Of a DNA stretch of 64,000 bases, positions 53,722 to 63,688 are shown one piece after another. The DNA lies in the NCBI RefSeq assembly GCF_030814815.1, contig NZ_JAUSVR010000005.1, forward strand, positions 1 through 64,000. Reading direction: 5' to 3'. The notes beneath the pieces are model-generated. The model was given only the letters and a program-made list of their open reading frames with translations, had not been told where the DNA came from and did not search any database. The DNA is from Ancylobacter amanitiformis (GTDB lineage: Bacteria; Pseudomonadota; Alphaproteobacteria; Rhizobiales; Xanthobacteraceae). Within the stretch, counting starts at the first letter, position 1, and each line of letters starts with the position of its first letter. A program made the position numbers and the translations under genes.

Positions 53722-54215
53722 CCTCGCGGCTGTTCGAGCTTCTCGGCATCACGCGCCCGGACACGGCGCTGCGAACGGCCTGTTCGGCCGATGCCGACGC
53801 GCTCGCGCAGATCCATTCGCAGAGCTTCCGCATCGGCTGGGACGCGCCGGAATTCGAGCGCCTGCTGGCGAACCGGCTCAGCCGATGCCTGGTGGCGACG
53901 GAAGGCCCGAACGGGCGCATACTCGGCTTTATCCTGCTCAGCGGGGTGTCACCGGAGATGGAGATTCTCTCCGTCGCGGTCGCCCCGTCCCGCCGGGGCG
54001 AGGGCATCGCGCGCCGGCTGGTGGTGGCCGCCTTCGCCGAACTGGCCGCCCAGGGCTTCAGGACCGTGTTCCTGGAGGTCGAGGAAGGCAATGCGCCGGC
54101 CCTGCGGCTCTACCAGCACACCGGCTTTCAGGAGATCGGCCGGCGGTCGGGCTATTATCGCAGCGCGGCGGGCGAACCGGCGGCGGCGCTGGTGATGCGG
54201 CGCGATATCGCCTGA
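53718..54215 (+). CDS. rimI: ribosomal protein S18-alanine N-acetyltransferase RimI
   Basis: 165 aa GNAT enzyme with ILSVAVAPSRRGEGIARRL (acetyl-CoA loop R-R-G-E-G-I-A) near residue 85, then FLEVEEGNAPALRLYQHTGFQEIGRRSGYY, split here as the E-V-x-x-x-N-x-x-A-x-x-L-Y motif of RimI. Acetylates the N-terminal Ala of S18. Overlaps tsaB by four bases (ATGA), a conserved pairing. Fur gene follows after 77 bases. Confidence 0.93.
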   Translation: MTSRLFELLGITRPDTALRTACSADADALAQIHSQSFRIGWDAPEFERLLANRLSRCLVATEGPNGRILGFILLSGVSPEMEILSVAVAPSRRGEGIARRLVVAAFAELAAQGFRTVFLEVEEGNAPALRLYQHTGFQEIGRRSGYYRSAAGEPAAALVMRRDIA

Positions 54216-54292
54216 GAGACGATTGCCCTTTGCGTTCCGCCTGCGCCATAAGGCATCGGGAACCGCAGGCCGCGACGGGAGACCGGGCGTAG

Positions 54293-54721
54293 ATGAACGA
54301 AAAGCCAACCGCCATCGAGGAAGCCTGCATGACGCTGGGCCTGCGCATGACCGACCAGCGTCGCGTCATCGCCCGCATCATCGCCGATGCACAGGACCAT
54401 CCCGACGTGGAGGAGCTGCACCGTCGCGCCGCCGCGATCGACGACCGCATCTCGATCTCCACCGTCTACCGCACGGTCAAGCTGTTCGAGGATGCCGGCA
54501 TCATCGAGCGGCACGATTTCCGCGACGGGCGCTCGCGCTATGAGCCGGTGCCGGACGAGCACCACGACCATCTGATCGACCTGCGCTCGGGCACGGTCGT
54601 CGAGTTCCGATCGGAGGAAATCGAGCGGCTGCAGGAAGAGGTCGCCCGCAAGCTGGGCTACCGGCTGATCGGCCACCGGCTGGAACTCTACGGCGTGCCG
54701 CTCGACAAGAAGACGGACTGA
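54293..54721 (+). CDS. Fur family transcriptional regulator
   Basis: 142 aa. Winged HTH LRMTDQRRVIARIIADAQDH and STVYRTVKLFEDAGII, then the metal site region RYEPVPDEHHDHLIDLRSG. The C-terminal structural CxxC pairs of E. coli Fur are absent (no cysteine after residue 12), as in many rhizobial members of this locus, where the orthologue is the Mn-responsive Mur/Fur. Which metal it senses cannot be read from sequence. Position after rimI and before plsC is conserved in Hyphomicrobiales. Confidence 0.92.
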   Translation: MNEKPTAIEEACMTLGLRMTDQRRVIARIIADAQDHPDVEELHRRAAAIDDRISISTVYRTVKLFEDAGIIERHDFRDGRSRYEPVPDEHHDHLIDLRSGTVVEFRSEEIERLQEEVARKLGYRLIGHRLELYGVPLDKKTD

Positions 54722-54730
54722 GCACGGGCC

Positions 54731-55528
54731 ATGCGGGCGGGAGGGCTGCGGGTCGGGCTGGTGCTGGTGCCGGTAGTTCTCGTCACGCTGATCGGCATCC
54801 CCTTGCAATGGCTGGCGGTGCGGTACCGGCTACCGGCGCGCCGGACCCTGCCGCTTCTCTATCATCGCATCGTGCTGGCGCTGGTGGGGGTGCGGGTTCG
54901 CGTGGTGGGCGCGCCGGCGGCGGCCCGTCCGTTGCTGCTCGTCTCCAATCACGTGTCCTGGCTGGATATCTGCGTGCTCGGCTCCTGCCTGCCACTGTGC
55001 TTCGTCGCCAAGAGCGAGGTGGCGGGCTGGCCCGGCATCGGCCTGCTGGCGAAGCTCCAGCGCACCATCTTCGTCGATCGCGCCTCCCGCACCGCCACCG
55101 GCAAGGTGGCCGGCGAGATGGCGGCGCGGATGAATGACGGCGATCCGGTGGTGCTGTTCGCGGAAGGCACGTCCAGCGACGGCAACCGGGTGCTGCAATT
55201 CCGCTCGGCGCTGATCGGCGCGGCGCGGGCGAGCCTCGGGGAGGGTGCGGCAGCGGAGAATGCTGCCGGCGCGGCGATCCTCCAGCCGCTCGCCATTGCC
55301 TATGTCCGCCAGAACGGCGTGCCGCTCGGCCGCACGGGACGCCCGCGCCTCGCCTGGTATGGCGACATGGACCTCGCGCCCCATCTCCTCGCCGTGCTGC
55401 GGCGCGGAGCGGTGGATGTCGAGGTGCATTTCGGTGCCCCGCTCGACGCCGGCGACCGCAAGGCGGCGACGCTCAAGGCGGAGGCAGCGAGCCGCGCCAT
55501 GCTGGCGCGCGCGCTGACGGGGCGCTGA
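54731..55528 (+). CDS. plsC: 1-acyl-sn-glycerol-3-phosphate acyltransferase
   Basis: 265 aa inner-membrane enzyme of phospholipid synthesis. Block [16 protein letters not shown] near residue 75 carries the NH-x4-D motif in the form NHVSWLD, block III is [18 protein letters not shown] near residue 138 (F-x-E-G-T) with the usual P-x-x-x-x-x-G region near ILQPLAIAY. One membrane segment at residues 9-28. Directly behind fur, nine bases apart. Lyso-phosphatidic acid is the expected acceptor; ornithine-lipid OlsA-type paralogues are similar. Confidence 0.9.
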   Translation: MRAGGLRVGLVLVPVVLVTLIGIPLQWLAVRYRLPARRTLPLLYHRIVLALVGVRVRVVGAPAAARPLLLVSNHVSWLDICVLGSCLPLCFVAKSEVAGWPGIGLLAKLQRTIFVDRASRTATGKVAGEMAARMNDGDPVVLFAEGTSSDGNRVLQFRSALIGAARASLGEGAAAENAAGAAILQPLAIAYVRQNGVPLGRTGRPRLAWYGDMDLAPHLLAVLRRGAVDVEVHFGAPLDAGDRKAATLKAEAASRAMLARALTGR

Positions 55529-55775
55529 TATTTTCCGGGCAAGACGCGTGCGCGCAGGCGCCTCCGTCTCGTGTCTCCCGCATTCCCTTTTCGCGGGAAT
55601 CCCGCTACACAGGTCACAAGGTGTCATTTGTGGAGACGTAGGCGATCCCGACCTCGGTGCGAGCGACGATTTTCGGATGCGCCTTGTCGAGGGCGCTCTC
55701 GTCGCGCGCCCGAACCTTCAACGCAAGGGACCGCGCCGCCACCGGCGCCGCGCGGGCCGGGTCGATCGATACGCA
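55529..55775. other. spacer between plsC and miaB
   Basis: 247 bases. The minus strand from about 55745 to 55614 has a protein-like frame ([20 protein letters not shown], then [11 protein letters not shown] and stop) with a GC3-rich codon pattern. It cannot extend far because miaB lies opposite, so it would be the end of a lost gene at best. GCGGGAA and TTCCCTTTTCGCGGGAATCC near 55580-55605 form a small hairpin that may end plsC transcription. Confidence 0.35.
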
Positions 55776-57197
55776 ATGACTGAGCCGCGCAAACTCTACG
55801 TCCGCTCCTTCGGCTGCCAGATGAACGTCTATGACGCCCAGCGCATGACGGACACGCTGGCTGGGCACGGTTATGTCGAGACCGACACGGCCGATGACGC
55901 CGACCTCGTCATTCTCAACACCTGCCATATCCGCGAGAAGGCGGCCGAGAAGGTCTATTCCGAGCTGGGGCGCCTGCGCAAAAGCCAGGAAGAAGCCGGC
56001 CGTCGGCAGATGGTGGCGGTCGCCGGCTGCGTCGCGCAGGCGGAAGGCGCGGAAATCCTCAAGCGCGCCCGCAGCGTCGACCTCGTGGTCGGCCCGCAGA
56101 GCTATCACAAGCTGCCCGAGCTGATCGCGCAGGCGGAAGCGCGCGGTTCCAACCGCCGCGCCGGCATCGTCGAGACCGAATTCCCGGTCGAGGACAAGTT
56201 CGATTTTCTCCCGCCCCCGAGCCGCGCCGCCATCGCCAAGCGCGGCCCTACCGCCTTTGTCACCGTGCAGGAAGGCTGCGACAAGTTCTGCACCTTCTGC
56301 GTCGTGCCCTATACGCGCGGCGCCGAGGTCTCGCGCCCGGTGGCCAGGATCCTCGACGAGGTGATCCGCCTCGCCGATGGCGGGGTGCGCGAGGTGACGC
56401 TGATCGGCCAGAACGTCAACGGCTATCACGGCGTTGACGCAGGCGGGCGCGATGTCGGCCTCGCCGAACTGGTGCGTCGCGTCGCGCAGATTCCGGGCAT
56501 CGCCCGGGTGCGCTACACGACCAGCCACCCGCGCGACATGGATGACGACCTGATCGCTGCCCATCGCGACATGCCCGCGCTGATGCCCTACCTGCATCTG
56601 CCGGTGCAGTCGGGCTCCAACCGCATCCTCGCGGCGATGAACCGCCGGCACGACCGCGAACTGTTTTTCGCGATCGTGGAAAAGGTGCGTGCGGCCCGGC
56701 CGGACATTGCCTTCTCCTCCGATTTCATCGTCGGCTTTCCCGGCGAGACCGACGAGGATTTCGCCGACACGATGGACCTCGTCGAAAAGGTCGGCTTTGC
56801 CGGCGCCTTCTCGTTCAAATATTCCTCGCGCCCCGGCACGCCGGCGGCCAGCATGGACGGGCAGGTTCCCGAGGACGTGAAATCGGCGCGCATCCATGCG
56901 CTGCAGGCCCTGCTGGACCGGCAGAAGGCGGCGTTCGACGCCGCCTGCCGCGGCCGCCGCTTCGAGATCCTGCTGGAGAAGCCGGGCCGTTTCCCCGGCC
57001 AGCTCATCGGCCGCTCGCCCTATCTGCAGTCGGTGGTGGTCGAGGCGCCGGTCGAGGCGATCGGCACGCTGGCGCTGGTTGACGTGCGCGAGGTCAGCAC
57101 CAAGAGTCTTTCGGGCGACATCATCGGGGGCGAATTCTTCGCCGGTAATGTCGGCGAAAAGCGTTCGGCGAGGCAGAGCGAGAAGGTGGAGGCGTGA
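55776..57197 (+). CDS. miaB: tRNA-2-methylthio-N6-dimethylallyladenosine synthase MiaB
   Basis: 473 aa from ATG 55776; the longer frame from 55548 is not conserved. Radical SAM methylthiotransferase with N-terminal cluster cysteines ([29 protein letters not shown]), the radical SAM C-x3-C-x2-C in [16 protein letters not shown] near residue 167 and a C-terminal TRAM domain ending [15 protein letters not shown]. Adds methylthio to i6A37 in tRNA. Its TGA overlaps the GTG of phoH. Confidence 0.97.
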   Translation: MTEPRKLYVRSFGCQMNVYDAQRMTDTLAGHGYVETDTADDADLVILNTCHIREKAAEKVYSELGRLRKSQEEAGRRQMVAVAGCVAQAEGAEILKRARSVDLVVGPQSYHKLPELIAQAEARGSNRRAGIVETEFPVEDKFDFLPPPSRAAIAKRGPTAFVTVQEGCDKFCTFCVVPYTRGAEVSRPVARILDEVIRLADGGVREVTLIGQNVNGYHGVDAGGRDVGLAELVRRVAQIPGIARVRYTTSHPRDMDDDLIAAHRDMPALMPYLHLPVQSGSNRILAAMNRRHDRELFFAIVEKVRAARPDIAFSSDFIVGFPGETDEDFADTMDLVEKVGFAGAFSFKYSSRPGTPAASMDGQVPEDVKSARIHALQALLDRQKAAFDAACRGRRFEILLEKPGRFPGQLIGRSPYLQSVVVEAPVEAIGTLALVDVREVSTKSLSGDIIGGEFFAGNVGEKRSARQSEKVEA

Positions 57198-58354
57198 GCG
57201 TGCGTCGACCTGGTGGTTCCGATTCCGACCGTGCCTTGGTTGCCACCCGCGCGGGTGGACCGGGAGGTTCGCCGCCGCGAACCGTCAGCCGCCCCGAGGC
57301 GCGCTGGCTCGACACCCCGGACGACGCGCCGAGCCAGATCGTGCTCGCCTTCGACGACAACCGCCTCGCCAGCCTGCTGTTCGGCCATTACGGGCAGAAC
57401 CTCGCGCTGGTCGAGCGGCGGCTTGAGATCGTCGCCGAGCAGCGCGGCAACCATGTCACGCTGGAAGGCCAGCGCGAGGCCTGCGACCAGGCCCGCCATG
57501 TGCTGGAAACGCTCTATGCCCGCCTCAAGAAGGGCGGCGAAATCGCACCGGGCGATGTCGAGGGCGTGCTGCGCGAGGCGGCGAGCCAGGGCTTCCTGTT
57601 CGATTTCGATCCGGCCGCCAAGAAGCAGAGCTTCGACGAGATCCAGCTGCGCCGCCGCCCGGTGCGCGCCCGCACCGCCGCGCAGGATGCCTATATCCGT
57701 GCGCTGAAGCGGCACACGCTGGTATTCGGCGTCGGCCCGGCCGGCACCGGCAAGACCTGGCTGGCCGTGGCCTATGCGGTGCACCTGCTGGAGCGCCGGG
57801 TGGTGGACAAGATCATTCTCTCCCGCCCGGCGGTGGAGGCGGGCGAGCGGCTCGGCTTCCTGCCCGGCGACATGAAGGAGAAGGTCGATCCGTATCTGCG
57901 GCCGATCTACGACGCCCTGCACGACCTGATGGACCGTGCCTTTGTCGAGCGGGCGATGACGTCGGGCGAAATCGAGATCGCCCCGCTGGCCTTCATGCGC
58001 GGGCGCACGCTGGCCAATGCCTGCGTCATCCTCGACGAGGCGCAGAACACCACCTCGATGCAGATGAAGATGTTCCTCACCCGTCTCGGCGAGAATTCCC
58101 ACATGATCGTCACCGGCGATCCCAGCCAGATCGACCTGCCGCCCGGCCAGACCTCGGGCCTCGCCGAGGCGGTGGCGCTGCTGAGCCATGTCGAGGGCGT
58201 CGAGGTCTGTCATTTCGCGGCCGCCGACGTGGTGCGGCACGAACTGGTCGGGCGCATCGTCGCCGCCTATGACGGCAAGGCCGCGAGCGCGCGGGCCCGT
58301 GCCGAGGCGCGCGCCAACGAGGTGGCCGGCGCGGCCGAGGCGCCGCCGCGATGA
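57194..58354 (+). CDS. PhoH-like ATPase
   Basis: 386 aa, GTG start in a GTGA overlap with the miaB stop, with GGTGGAGG close upstream. N-terminal 90 residues are KH-like, then the PhoH ATPase: Walker [18 protein letters not shown] near residue 180, [18 protein letters not shown] and Walker [14 protein letters not shown]. Cytosolic, thought to act with YbeY in RNA metabolism. The neighbours miaB and ybeY are the standard partners. The first 35 residues are variable. Confidence 0.94.
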   Translation: MSVRRPGGSDSDRALVATRAGGPGGSPPRTVSRPEARWLDTPDDAPSQIVLAFDDNRLASLLFGHYGQNLALVERRLEIVAEQRGNHVTLEGQREACDQARHVLETLYARLKKGGEIAPGDVEGVLREAASQGFLFDFDPAAKKQSFDEIQLRRRPVRARTAAQDAYIRALKRHTLVFGVGPAGTGKTWLAVAYAVHLLERRVVDKIILSRPAVEAGERLGFLPGDMKEKVDPYLRPIYDALHDLMDRAFVERAMTSGEIEIAPLAFMRGRTLANACVILDEAQNTTSMQMKMFLTRLGENSHMIVTGDPSQIDLPPGQTSGLAEAVALLSHVEGVEVCHFAAADVVRHELVGRIVAAYDGKAASARARAEARANEVAGAAEAPPR

Positions 58355-58881
58355 GCGAGGCGCCCGCCATCGGCTTTGCCCTCGAGGTCGACGTCCTCGT
58401 CGAGGCCGGCGCCTGGTCGGCCATCCCCGAGGCGGCCGGGCTTGTCGCGCGGGCGGTGATCGCGGCCTGCGAGGGCGCGTCCGCCGATTATGAACTCGAC
58501 CTCGACGGTGCCGAGATCGCCGTGAAGCTGACCGACGACGCCGCCATCCGCGCGCTCAACCGCGACTGGCGCGGCAAGGACACCGCCACCAACGTGCTGT
58601 CCTTTCCCACGCCCGAGGTGGCGCGCGAGGGTGGCGATCCCCATTTCGGCGACATCGCGATCGCCTTCGAGACGCTGGAGCGCGAGGCGGCCGGCGAGGG
58701 CAAGCCCCTTGCCGACCATCTCGTCCATCTGGCGGTGCATGGTACGCTGCATCTCGTCGGCTACGACCATGAAACCACCGAGGAGGCGGAGGAGATGGAG
58801 GCGATGGAACGCCACGTGCTCGCCAGCCTCGGCATTCCCGACCCCTATGCCGACACTGAACCCGTTCAACAACACCCTTAG
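58351..58881 (+). CDS. ybeY: endoribonuclease YbeY
   Basis: 176 aa. Zinc motif H-x3-H-x5-H in HLAVHGTLHLVGYDHET near residues 126-142; LNRDWRGKDTATNVLSFPT is the conserved substrate loop. Needed for 16S rRNA 3' maturation and ribosome quality control. Starts in an ATGA overlap with phoH and ends six bases before the CorC gene. Confidence 0.96.
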   Translation: MSEAPAIGFALEVDVLVEAGAWSAIPEAAGLVARAVIAACEGASADYELDLDGAEIAVKLTDDAAIRALNRDWRGKDTATNVLSFPTPEVAREGGDPHFGDIAIAFETLEREAAGEGKPLADHLVHLAVHGTLHLVGYDHETTEEAEEMEAMERHVLASLGIPDPYADTEPVQQHP

Positions 58882-58887
58882 AGGCCA

Positions 58888-60201
58888 ATGTCCGACCCCG
58901 TCTCCCATTCCTCTTCCGGCTCCAGCGAAGGGCCGGCCGCCGGGCCAAGTAGCTCCGGATCAGGCAACGGTTCGTCCGGTGGCTCGGCGTCAGGCGCCGG
59001 GCAGAGTAGAAGCGCCGCCCGCGCCGACGCGCGCGGCGGCCTGTTTGATCGGCTTCGCCATCTCATCGGCGGCTGGCGGTCCACCGGATCGCTGCGCGAC
59101 GATCTCGCGGAAGCGCTGTCGACCAGCGTGGACACCGGCTCCGACCTGACCGCCACCGAGCGGTCCATGCTCAAGAGCATTCTCGACCTGCGCGAACTGC
59201 GCATAGGCGACGTGATGGTACCGCGCGCCGACATCATCGCCGTGCAGAAGGACATCACGCTCGGCGAACTGCTCGCCGTGTTCGCCGATGCCGGGCATTC
59301 GCGCCTCGTCGTCTATGACGACACGCTGGACGACCCGGTCGGCATGGTCCACATCCGCGACCTCGTCACCTATCTCACCCAGCGCGCCATGATGCCGCGC
59401 CGGGGCGAGGCGCGGAACGACGCTCGCAGCGAGGCGAAGAACGAGCCGAAGAGCGAGACCGGGCGCACCAATGGCGAAGGCGCCAAGGAACGGCCCCACA
59501 TGCGCGGCTGGGATCTCGCGCACCCGCTGCCGGCCTTCAACCTCAAGGCCATCGACCTCAGCGCGACGCTGAGCGCCGCCAAGCTGATCCGCCGCCTGCT
59601 CTTCGTGCCGCCTTCCATGCCGTCCATCGAACTGCTGGCCAGCATGCAGGCGAGCCGCATCCATCTCGCGCTGGTGGTCGACGAATATGGCGGCACCGAC
59701 GGCATCGTCTCGATGGAGGACCTGGTCGAGGAGATCGTCGGCGATATCGAGGACGAGCACGACGACGACGAGACCCCGCTCATCGCCCGCCAGGCCGATG
59801 GCAGCTTCATCGCCGATGCCCGCGCCAGCCTTGAGGACGTCGCCGAAATGATCGATCCGGCCTTCGCGGCAGGCGAGGAGGCGGAGGAAGTCGACACGCT
59901 GGGCGGCCTTCTGGTCACCATTGCCGGGCGCGTGCCGGTGCGCGGCGAAATCGTTCCCGGGCCGGGCCAGTTCGAGATCGAGGTGCTCGATGCCGATCCG
60001 CGCCGGGTCAAGCGGCTGCGCATTTCCCGCGCCGGCGAAGGCGATGCCCCGGTCCGCCGGGCATCGGCCCCGTCTGAGGAGCGTGACCGGGAAGATTCCG
60101 CACGGGTGGAGCGCAGCGGCGCGGCCAGCCTGCCGCCACCGGCCGAACAGGCTAGCGACCGGCGTCCAGAGACCCCCGGCAAGCCGAATGAAGCGGCTTA
60201 A
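58888..60201 (+). CDS. hemolysin family protein (CorC/HlyC-like, CBS domains)
   Basis: 437 aa, longer than the usual 290-350. A Ser/Gly-rich start (residues 1-45), then the first CBS (DVMVPRADIIAVQKDITLGE, HSRLVVYDDTLDDPVGMVHI), the second (LLASMQASRIHLALVVDEYG, TDGIVSMEDLVEEIVGDIEDE) and a transporter-associated CorC_HlyC domain ending EIVPGPGQFEIEVLDADP. An inserted, strongly charged stretch of about 30 residues (GEARNDARSEAKNEPKSETG) separates the two CBS motifs and is absent from standard members. Role in Mg/Co efflux is inferred for the family; lacking DUF21 it is soluble. Confidence 0.9.
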   Translation: MSDPVSHSSSGSSEGPAAGPSSSGSGNGSSGGSASGAGQSRSAARADARGGLFDRLRHLIGGWRSTGSLRDDLAEALSTSVDTGSDLTATERSMLKSILDLRELRIGDVMVPRADIIAVQKDITLGELLAVFADAGHSRLVVYDDTLDDPVGMVHIRDLVTYLTQRAMMPRRGEARNDARSEAKNEPKSETGRTNGEGAKERPHMRGWDLAHPLPAFNLKAIDLSATLSAAKLIRRLLFVPPSMPSIELLASMQASRIHLALVVDEYGGTDGIVSMEDLVEEIVGDIEDEHDDDETPLIARQADGSFIADARASLEDVAEMIDPAFAAGEEAEEVDTLGGLLVTIAGRVPVRGEIVPGPGQFEIEVLDADPRRVKRLRISRAGEGDAPVRRASAPSEERDREDSARVERSGAASLPPPAEQASDRRPETPGKPNEAA

Positions 60202-60210
60202 GCCACGTCG

Positions 60211-61806
60211 ATGATGCTGACCCCGGTTCTGCTGCGGGGGGCATCCACCCGCTGGCGCGTGCTTGCCGCGCTCACGGCGGGGGGGCTCTCCGCGCTCGCC
60301 ATGCCGCCATTCGGCCTGTGGCCGGTGCTCGCCGCCACCTTGCCGGTGCTGGTCGGGCTGATCGACGCGGCAAGCGAGGAGCGCAGCCTGCGGCGGCGGC
60401 TCGGCGGCGCCTTCGCCAGCGGCTGGCTGTTCGGCATGGGCTATTTCCTCGCCGGCCTGTGGTGGATCGGCGAGGCCTTCCTGGTGCAGGCCGATGCCTT
60501 CGCCTGGCTGATGCCCTTCGCCGTTCTGCTGCTGCCGGCAGGCCTGGCGCTCTATATAGGGCTTGGCTGCGCGCTGGCGGTGCTGCTGTGGTCGCGTGGC
60601 TGGGGGCGGCTGTTGGCCTTTGCCGGAGCGCTGACGCTGACGGAATGGCTGCGCGGTTTCCTGCTGACCGGCTTTCCCTGGAATAATTTCGGCTACGCGC
60701 TGGCCAATGACCTGCGCTTTGCGCAGGCCGCCTCGGTGGTCGGGCTCCTGGGCCTGTGCTGGCTGACGCTGATCACCCTCGCCAGCCCGGCGGCGCTGTT
60801 CGACGAGGAGGCGACGCCGCGCGGGCGCCGGTTCCCGCTCGCGCTCGCCGTCCTGCTGCTCGCGCTGGTCTGGGCCGGCGGGCAGTGGCGCCTCGCCTCC
60901 ACCGAGGTCGGCACCGTGGCCGGCGTGCATCTGCGGATCCTGCAGCCGGATCTGCCGCAGGACCAGAAATTCCGCTATGACGCCCGCCGCAGCGTGATGG
61001 ACCTTTATGTCGCGACCAGCGAGAGCCAGGGCGGCCTTGCCGGCGTCACCCACCTGATCTGGCCGGAATCGGCCTTTCCCTTCTTCTATGAGCGCGAACC
61101 CGAGGCACAGGCCCGCATCGCCGCCATGCTGCCGCCGGGGGCGCTGCTCATCACCGGCGCGGCGCGGCTGGAGCCGGTGCCCGGGCAGCCGCGGCCGAAG
61201 GCCTATAACAGCCTCCGGGTGATCGACGCGCGCGGCGAGGTGATCGCCGATGCCGACAAGGTGCATCTCGTTCCGTTCGGCGAATACCTGCCGTTTCAGG
61301 AAACGCTGGAGGCGCTCGGCTTCGAGCAGCTGACCCGCCAGCGGGGCGGCTTCACCGCCGCCAGCCATCGCCAGCCGATGGCGATCCCCGGCCTGCCGCT
61401 GGCGGTGCCGCTCATCTGTTACGAAGCGATCTTTCCAGAGGAACTGATGCCGGCATCCGCGCCTGGCGCGGCGCGGCCGGGATTCCTGCTCAATGTCTCC
61501 AACGATGCCTGGTTCGGGCTGACGCCCGGCCCCTACCAGCACTTCGAACAGGCCCGCCTCAGGGCGGTGGAGCAGGGCCTACCACTTGTACGTGCAACCA
61601 ATAACGGCATTTCGGCGATCGTCGATCCGCTTGGTCGAATTGTAGGCATGCTACCTCTGGGTGTACGTGGCGTGCTCGACGGTACGCTCCCATTACCGCT
61701 GGCGCCGCCAATTTATACAAGCATCGGCAATTTGATACCGCATATCCTTGCGTTGATGAGCCTATTGCTGGCTCTGCTGCTGCATCGGCGGCAGTTGCAC
61801 CTCTAG
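60211..61806 (+). CDS. lnt: apolipoprotein N-acyltransferase
   Basis: 531 aa; adds the third acyl chain to lipoproteins on the periplasmic side. About six membrane segments (GGLSALAMPPFGLWPVLAA and next), then the nitrilase domain: Glu in THLIWPESAFPFF near residue 288, Lys in ADADKVHLVPFGEYLP near residue 351 and Cys in VPLICYEAIFPE near residue 405. Rhizobial orthologue ActA is needed for acid tolerance in Sinorhizobium. A membrane segment closes the C-terminus. ATG 60211 or 60214. Confidence 0.96.
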   Translation: MMLTPVLLRGASTRWRVLAALTAGGLSALAMPPFGLWPVLAATLPVLVGLIDAASEERSLRRRLGGAFASGWLFGMGYFLAGLWWIGEAFLVQADAFAWLMPFAVLLLPAGLALYIGLGCALAVLLWSRGWGRLLAFAGALTLTEWLRGFLLTGFPWNNFGYALANDLRFAQAASVVGLLGLCWLTLITLASPAALFDEEATPRGRRFPLALAVLLLALVWAGGQWRLASTEVGTVAGVHLRILQPDLPQDQKFRYDARRSVMDLYVATSESQGGLAGVTHLIWPESAFPFFYEREPEAQARIAAMLPPGALLITGAARLEPVPGQPRPKAYNSLRVIDARGEVIADADKVHLVPFGEYLPFQETLEALGFEQLTRQRGGFTAASHRQPMAIPGLPLAVPLICYEAIFPEELMPASAPGAARPGFLLNVSNDAWFGLTPGPYQHFEQARLRAVEQGLPLVRATNNGISAIVDPLGRIVGMLPLGVRGVLDGTLPLPLAPPIYTSIGNLIPHILALMSLLLALLLHRRQLHL

Positions 61807-61917
61807 ATTGATCGACGGTGCCCAACGCTTTGCCTAGACTGATGCTTGTTCGGGCACACCTTCTCCCCGCTGGGCCGGCGGGGACAGGGTTTTTTTTGCT
61901 TGCGGTCGGAGACCTCG

Positions 61918-62328
61918 ATGACCAAGAAATCTCCCAACCCCATCGACAAGCATGTCGGGAGCAGGGTGCGGATGCGCCGGATGATGATCGGCATGAGTCA
62001 GGAGAAGCTGGGGGAAAATCTGGGCATCACCTTTCAGCAGATCCAGAAATACGAGAAGGGCACGAACCGGATCGGTGCCAGCCGGCTGCAGAACATTTCC
62101 AGCGTGCTCGGCGTGCCGGTGGCGTTTTTCTTCGAGGGAATCCCGAACACCACGCCCGGAACCGTGGGATTTGCCGAAGATGCCTCGCCCGCCTATGTCG
62201 CCGATTTTCTCGCCACGAACGAAGGCTTGGCCCTGACACGCGCCTTCCTGAAAATACCGGATAGCAAGGTGCGGCGCCGGATTGTCGATCTCGTCGAGGC
62301 CCTGGCGGGCGGCGAACCGGTGGCCTGA
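61918..62328 (+). CDS. XRE family regulator (PhrR/PraR-like)
   Basis: 136 aa from ATG 61918 with GGAGAC upstream; the open frame from 61846 is not needed. HTH at residues 14-70: VGSRVRMRRMMIGMSQEKLG, ENLGITFQQIQKYEKGTNRI and LQNISSVLGVPVAFFFEG. C-terminal helix DSKVRRRIVDLVEALAG is typical of the rhizobial PhrR/PraR group (SinR-like). In Sinorhizobium phrR is low-pH inducible and adjacent to the lnt orthologue actA; PraR represses biofilm genes in Rhizobium leguminosarum. Same order lnt-XRE-metK here. Confidence 0.9.
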   Translation: MTKKSPNPIDKHVGSRVRMRRMMIGMSQEKLGENLGITFQQIQKYEKGTNRIGASRLQNISSVLGVPVAFFFEGIPNTTPGTVGFAEDASPAYVADFLATNEGLALTRAFLKIPDSKVRRRIVDLVEALAGGEPVA

Positions 62329-62457
62329 GACACACCTGCCACAGCGTTCTTTTTTCCGAACGAATTCGCTTGGCAATCTTGACCCGCGTGCCGGCGCTTG
62401 CGACACAGGCCAAGCCGGAGCCTGTGCGCGCGCCGGCGAGCATTGAGGAGCTGACGC

Positions 62458-63651
62458 GTGTCTCGGCAAGCCTACCTGTTCACCAGCGAATCCGTTTCCG
62501 AAGGTCATCCCGACAAGGTGTGCGACCGCATTTCGGACGAAGTGGTCGATGCCTTCTTCCGCCTCGGGCCGGAACATGGCTGGGACCCCAGCCACCTGCG
62601 TGTGGCGGCCGAGACGCTGGCGACCACCAACCGCGTGGTCATCGCGGGCGAGACGCGCGGTCCGGCCCAGATCACCAAGGATCTGATCACCCATATCGCT
62701 CGGCTCGCCATCAAGGATATCGGCTACGAGCAGGAAGGCTTCCACTGGGAGAATGCCGAGGTCGAGGTGCTGTTGCACGCGCAGTCGGCCGACATCGCCC
62801 AGGGCGTCGATTCCGCCAGCAACAAGGACGAAGGTGCCGGCGACCAGGGCATCATGTTCGGCTATGCCTGCCGCGAGACCCCGGAACTGATGCCGGCGCC
62901 GATCCTGTACGCGCATCAGATCCTGAAGCGCCTCGCCGAGGCCCGTCATTCCGGCGAAAGCACCGTTCTCGGCCCGGATGCCAAGAGCCAGGTCACCGTG
63001 CGCTATGAGGACGGCAAGCCGGTCGAGGTCACGCAGATCGTGCTCTCCACCCAGCACCTCGACGCCGACCTCTCCTCGCATGACGTGCAGTCCATCGTGG
63101 AGCCCTATATCCGCGAGACACTGCCGCAAGGCTGGATCACCCCCGCCACGATCTGGCACGTCAACCCTACGGGTAAGTTCGTGATCGGCGGCCCGGACGG
63201 CGATTGCGGCCTGACCGGGCGCAAGATCATCGTCGACACCTATGGTGGGGCGGCGCCCCATGGCGGCGGCGCCTTCTCCGGCAAGGACCCGACCAAGGTC
63301 GACCGCTCGGCCGCCTATGCCGCGCGCTATCTCGCCAAGAACGTGGTGGCGGCCGGCCTCGCCGACCGCGCCACCATCCAGCTCGCCTATGCCATCGGCG
63401 TGTCCGACCCGCTGGCCATCTATGTCGACCTGCACGGCACCGGGCAGGTCGAGGAGGCCAAGCTCGAAAAGGTCCTGCGCGAGGTGATGAACCTGCGCCC
63501 GCGCGGTATTCGCGAGCATCTCGGCCTCAACAAGCCGATCTATGCGCGCACCTCGGCGTATGGTCATTTCGGCCGCGCCGCGGAGGCCGATGGCGGCTTC
63601 TCCTGGGAGCGTACCGACCTCGCCGAGGCCATTCGCGCCGCGGTCGCCTGA
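62458..63651 (+). CDS. metK: S-adenosylmethionine synthase
   Basis: 397 aa; ATP plus methionine to SAM. GTG start at 62458, with GAGGAG eight bases upstream. Phosphate loop [15 protein letters not shown] near residue 9 (catalytic His), [16 protein letters not shown] near residue 122, the P-loop-like [25 protein letters not shown] near residues 261-286 (shown only in part: [19 protein letters not shown]) and C-terminal SAYGHFGR. No known SAM riboswitch type was recognised in the 129-base leader. Confidence 0.97.
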   Translation: MSRQAYLFTSESVSEGHPDKVCDRISDEVVDAFFRLGPEHGWDPSHLRVAAETLATTNRVVIAGETRGPAQITKDLITHIARLAIKDIGYEQEGFHWENAEVEVLLHAQSADIAQGVDSASNKDEGAGDQGIMFGYACRETPELMPAPILYAHQILKRLAEARHSGESTVLGPDAKSQVTVRYEDGKPVEVTQIVLSTQHLDADLSSHDVQSIVEPYIRETLPQGWITPATIWHVNPTGKFVIGGPDGDCGLTGRKIIVDTYGGAAPHGGGAFSGKDPTKVDRSAAYAARYLAKNVVAAGLADRATIQLAYAIGVSDPLAIYVDLHGTGQVEEAKLEKVLREVMNLRPRGIREHLGLNKPIYARTSAYGHFGRAAEADGGFSWERTDLAEAIRAAVA

Positions 63652-63688
63652 GCCGGCGGTTGCACGCGCCTTTCCTGTTTATGATAAG

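Noticed and set aside
58990-61542. 850-codon open frame on the minus strand
   Set aside because: Antisense to corC and lnt, both of which have complete motifs; low-complexity shadow.
62329-62457. SAM riboswitch in the metK leader
   Set aside because: The 129-base spacer lacks the conserved cores of SAM-II, SAM-V or SAM/SAH riboswitches; only a vague TTGACC near 62378 was seen.
61834-63567. 577-codon minus-strand frame over the XRE gene and metK
   Set aside because: Shadow of two well-supported genes; the composition is typical of an antisense frame.
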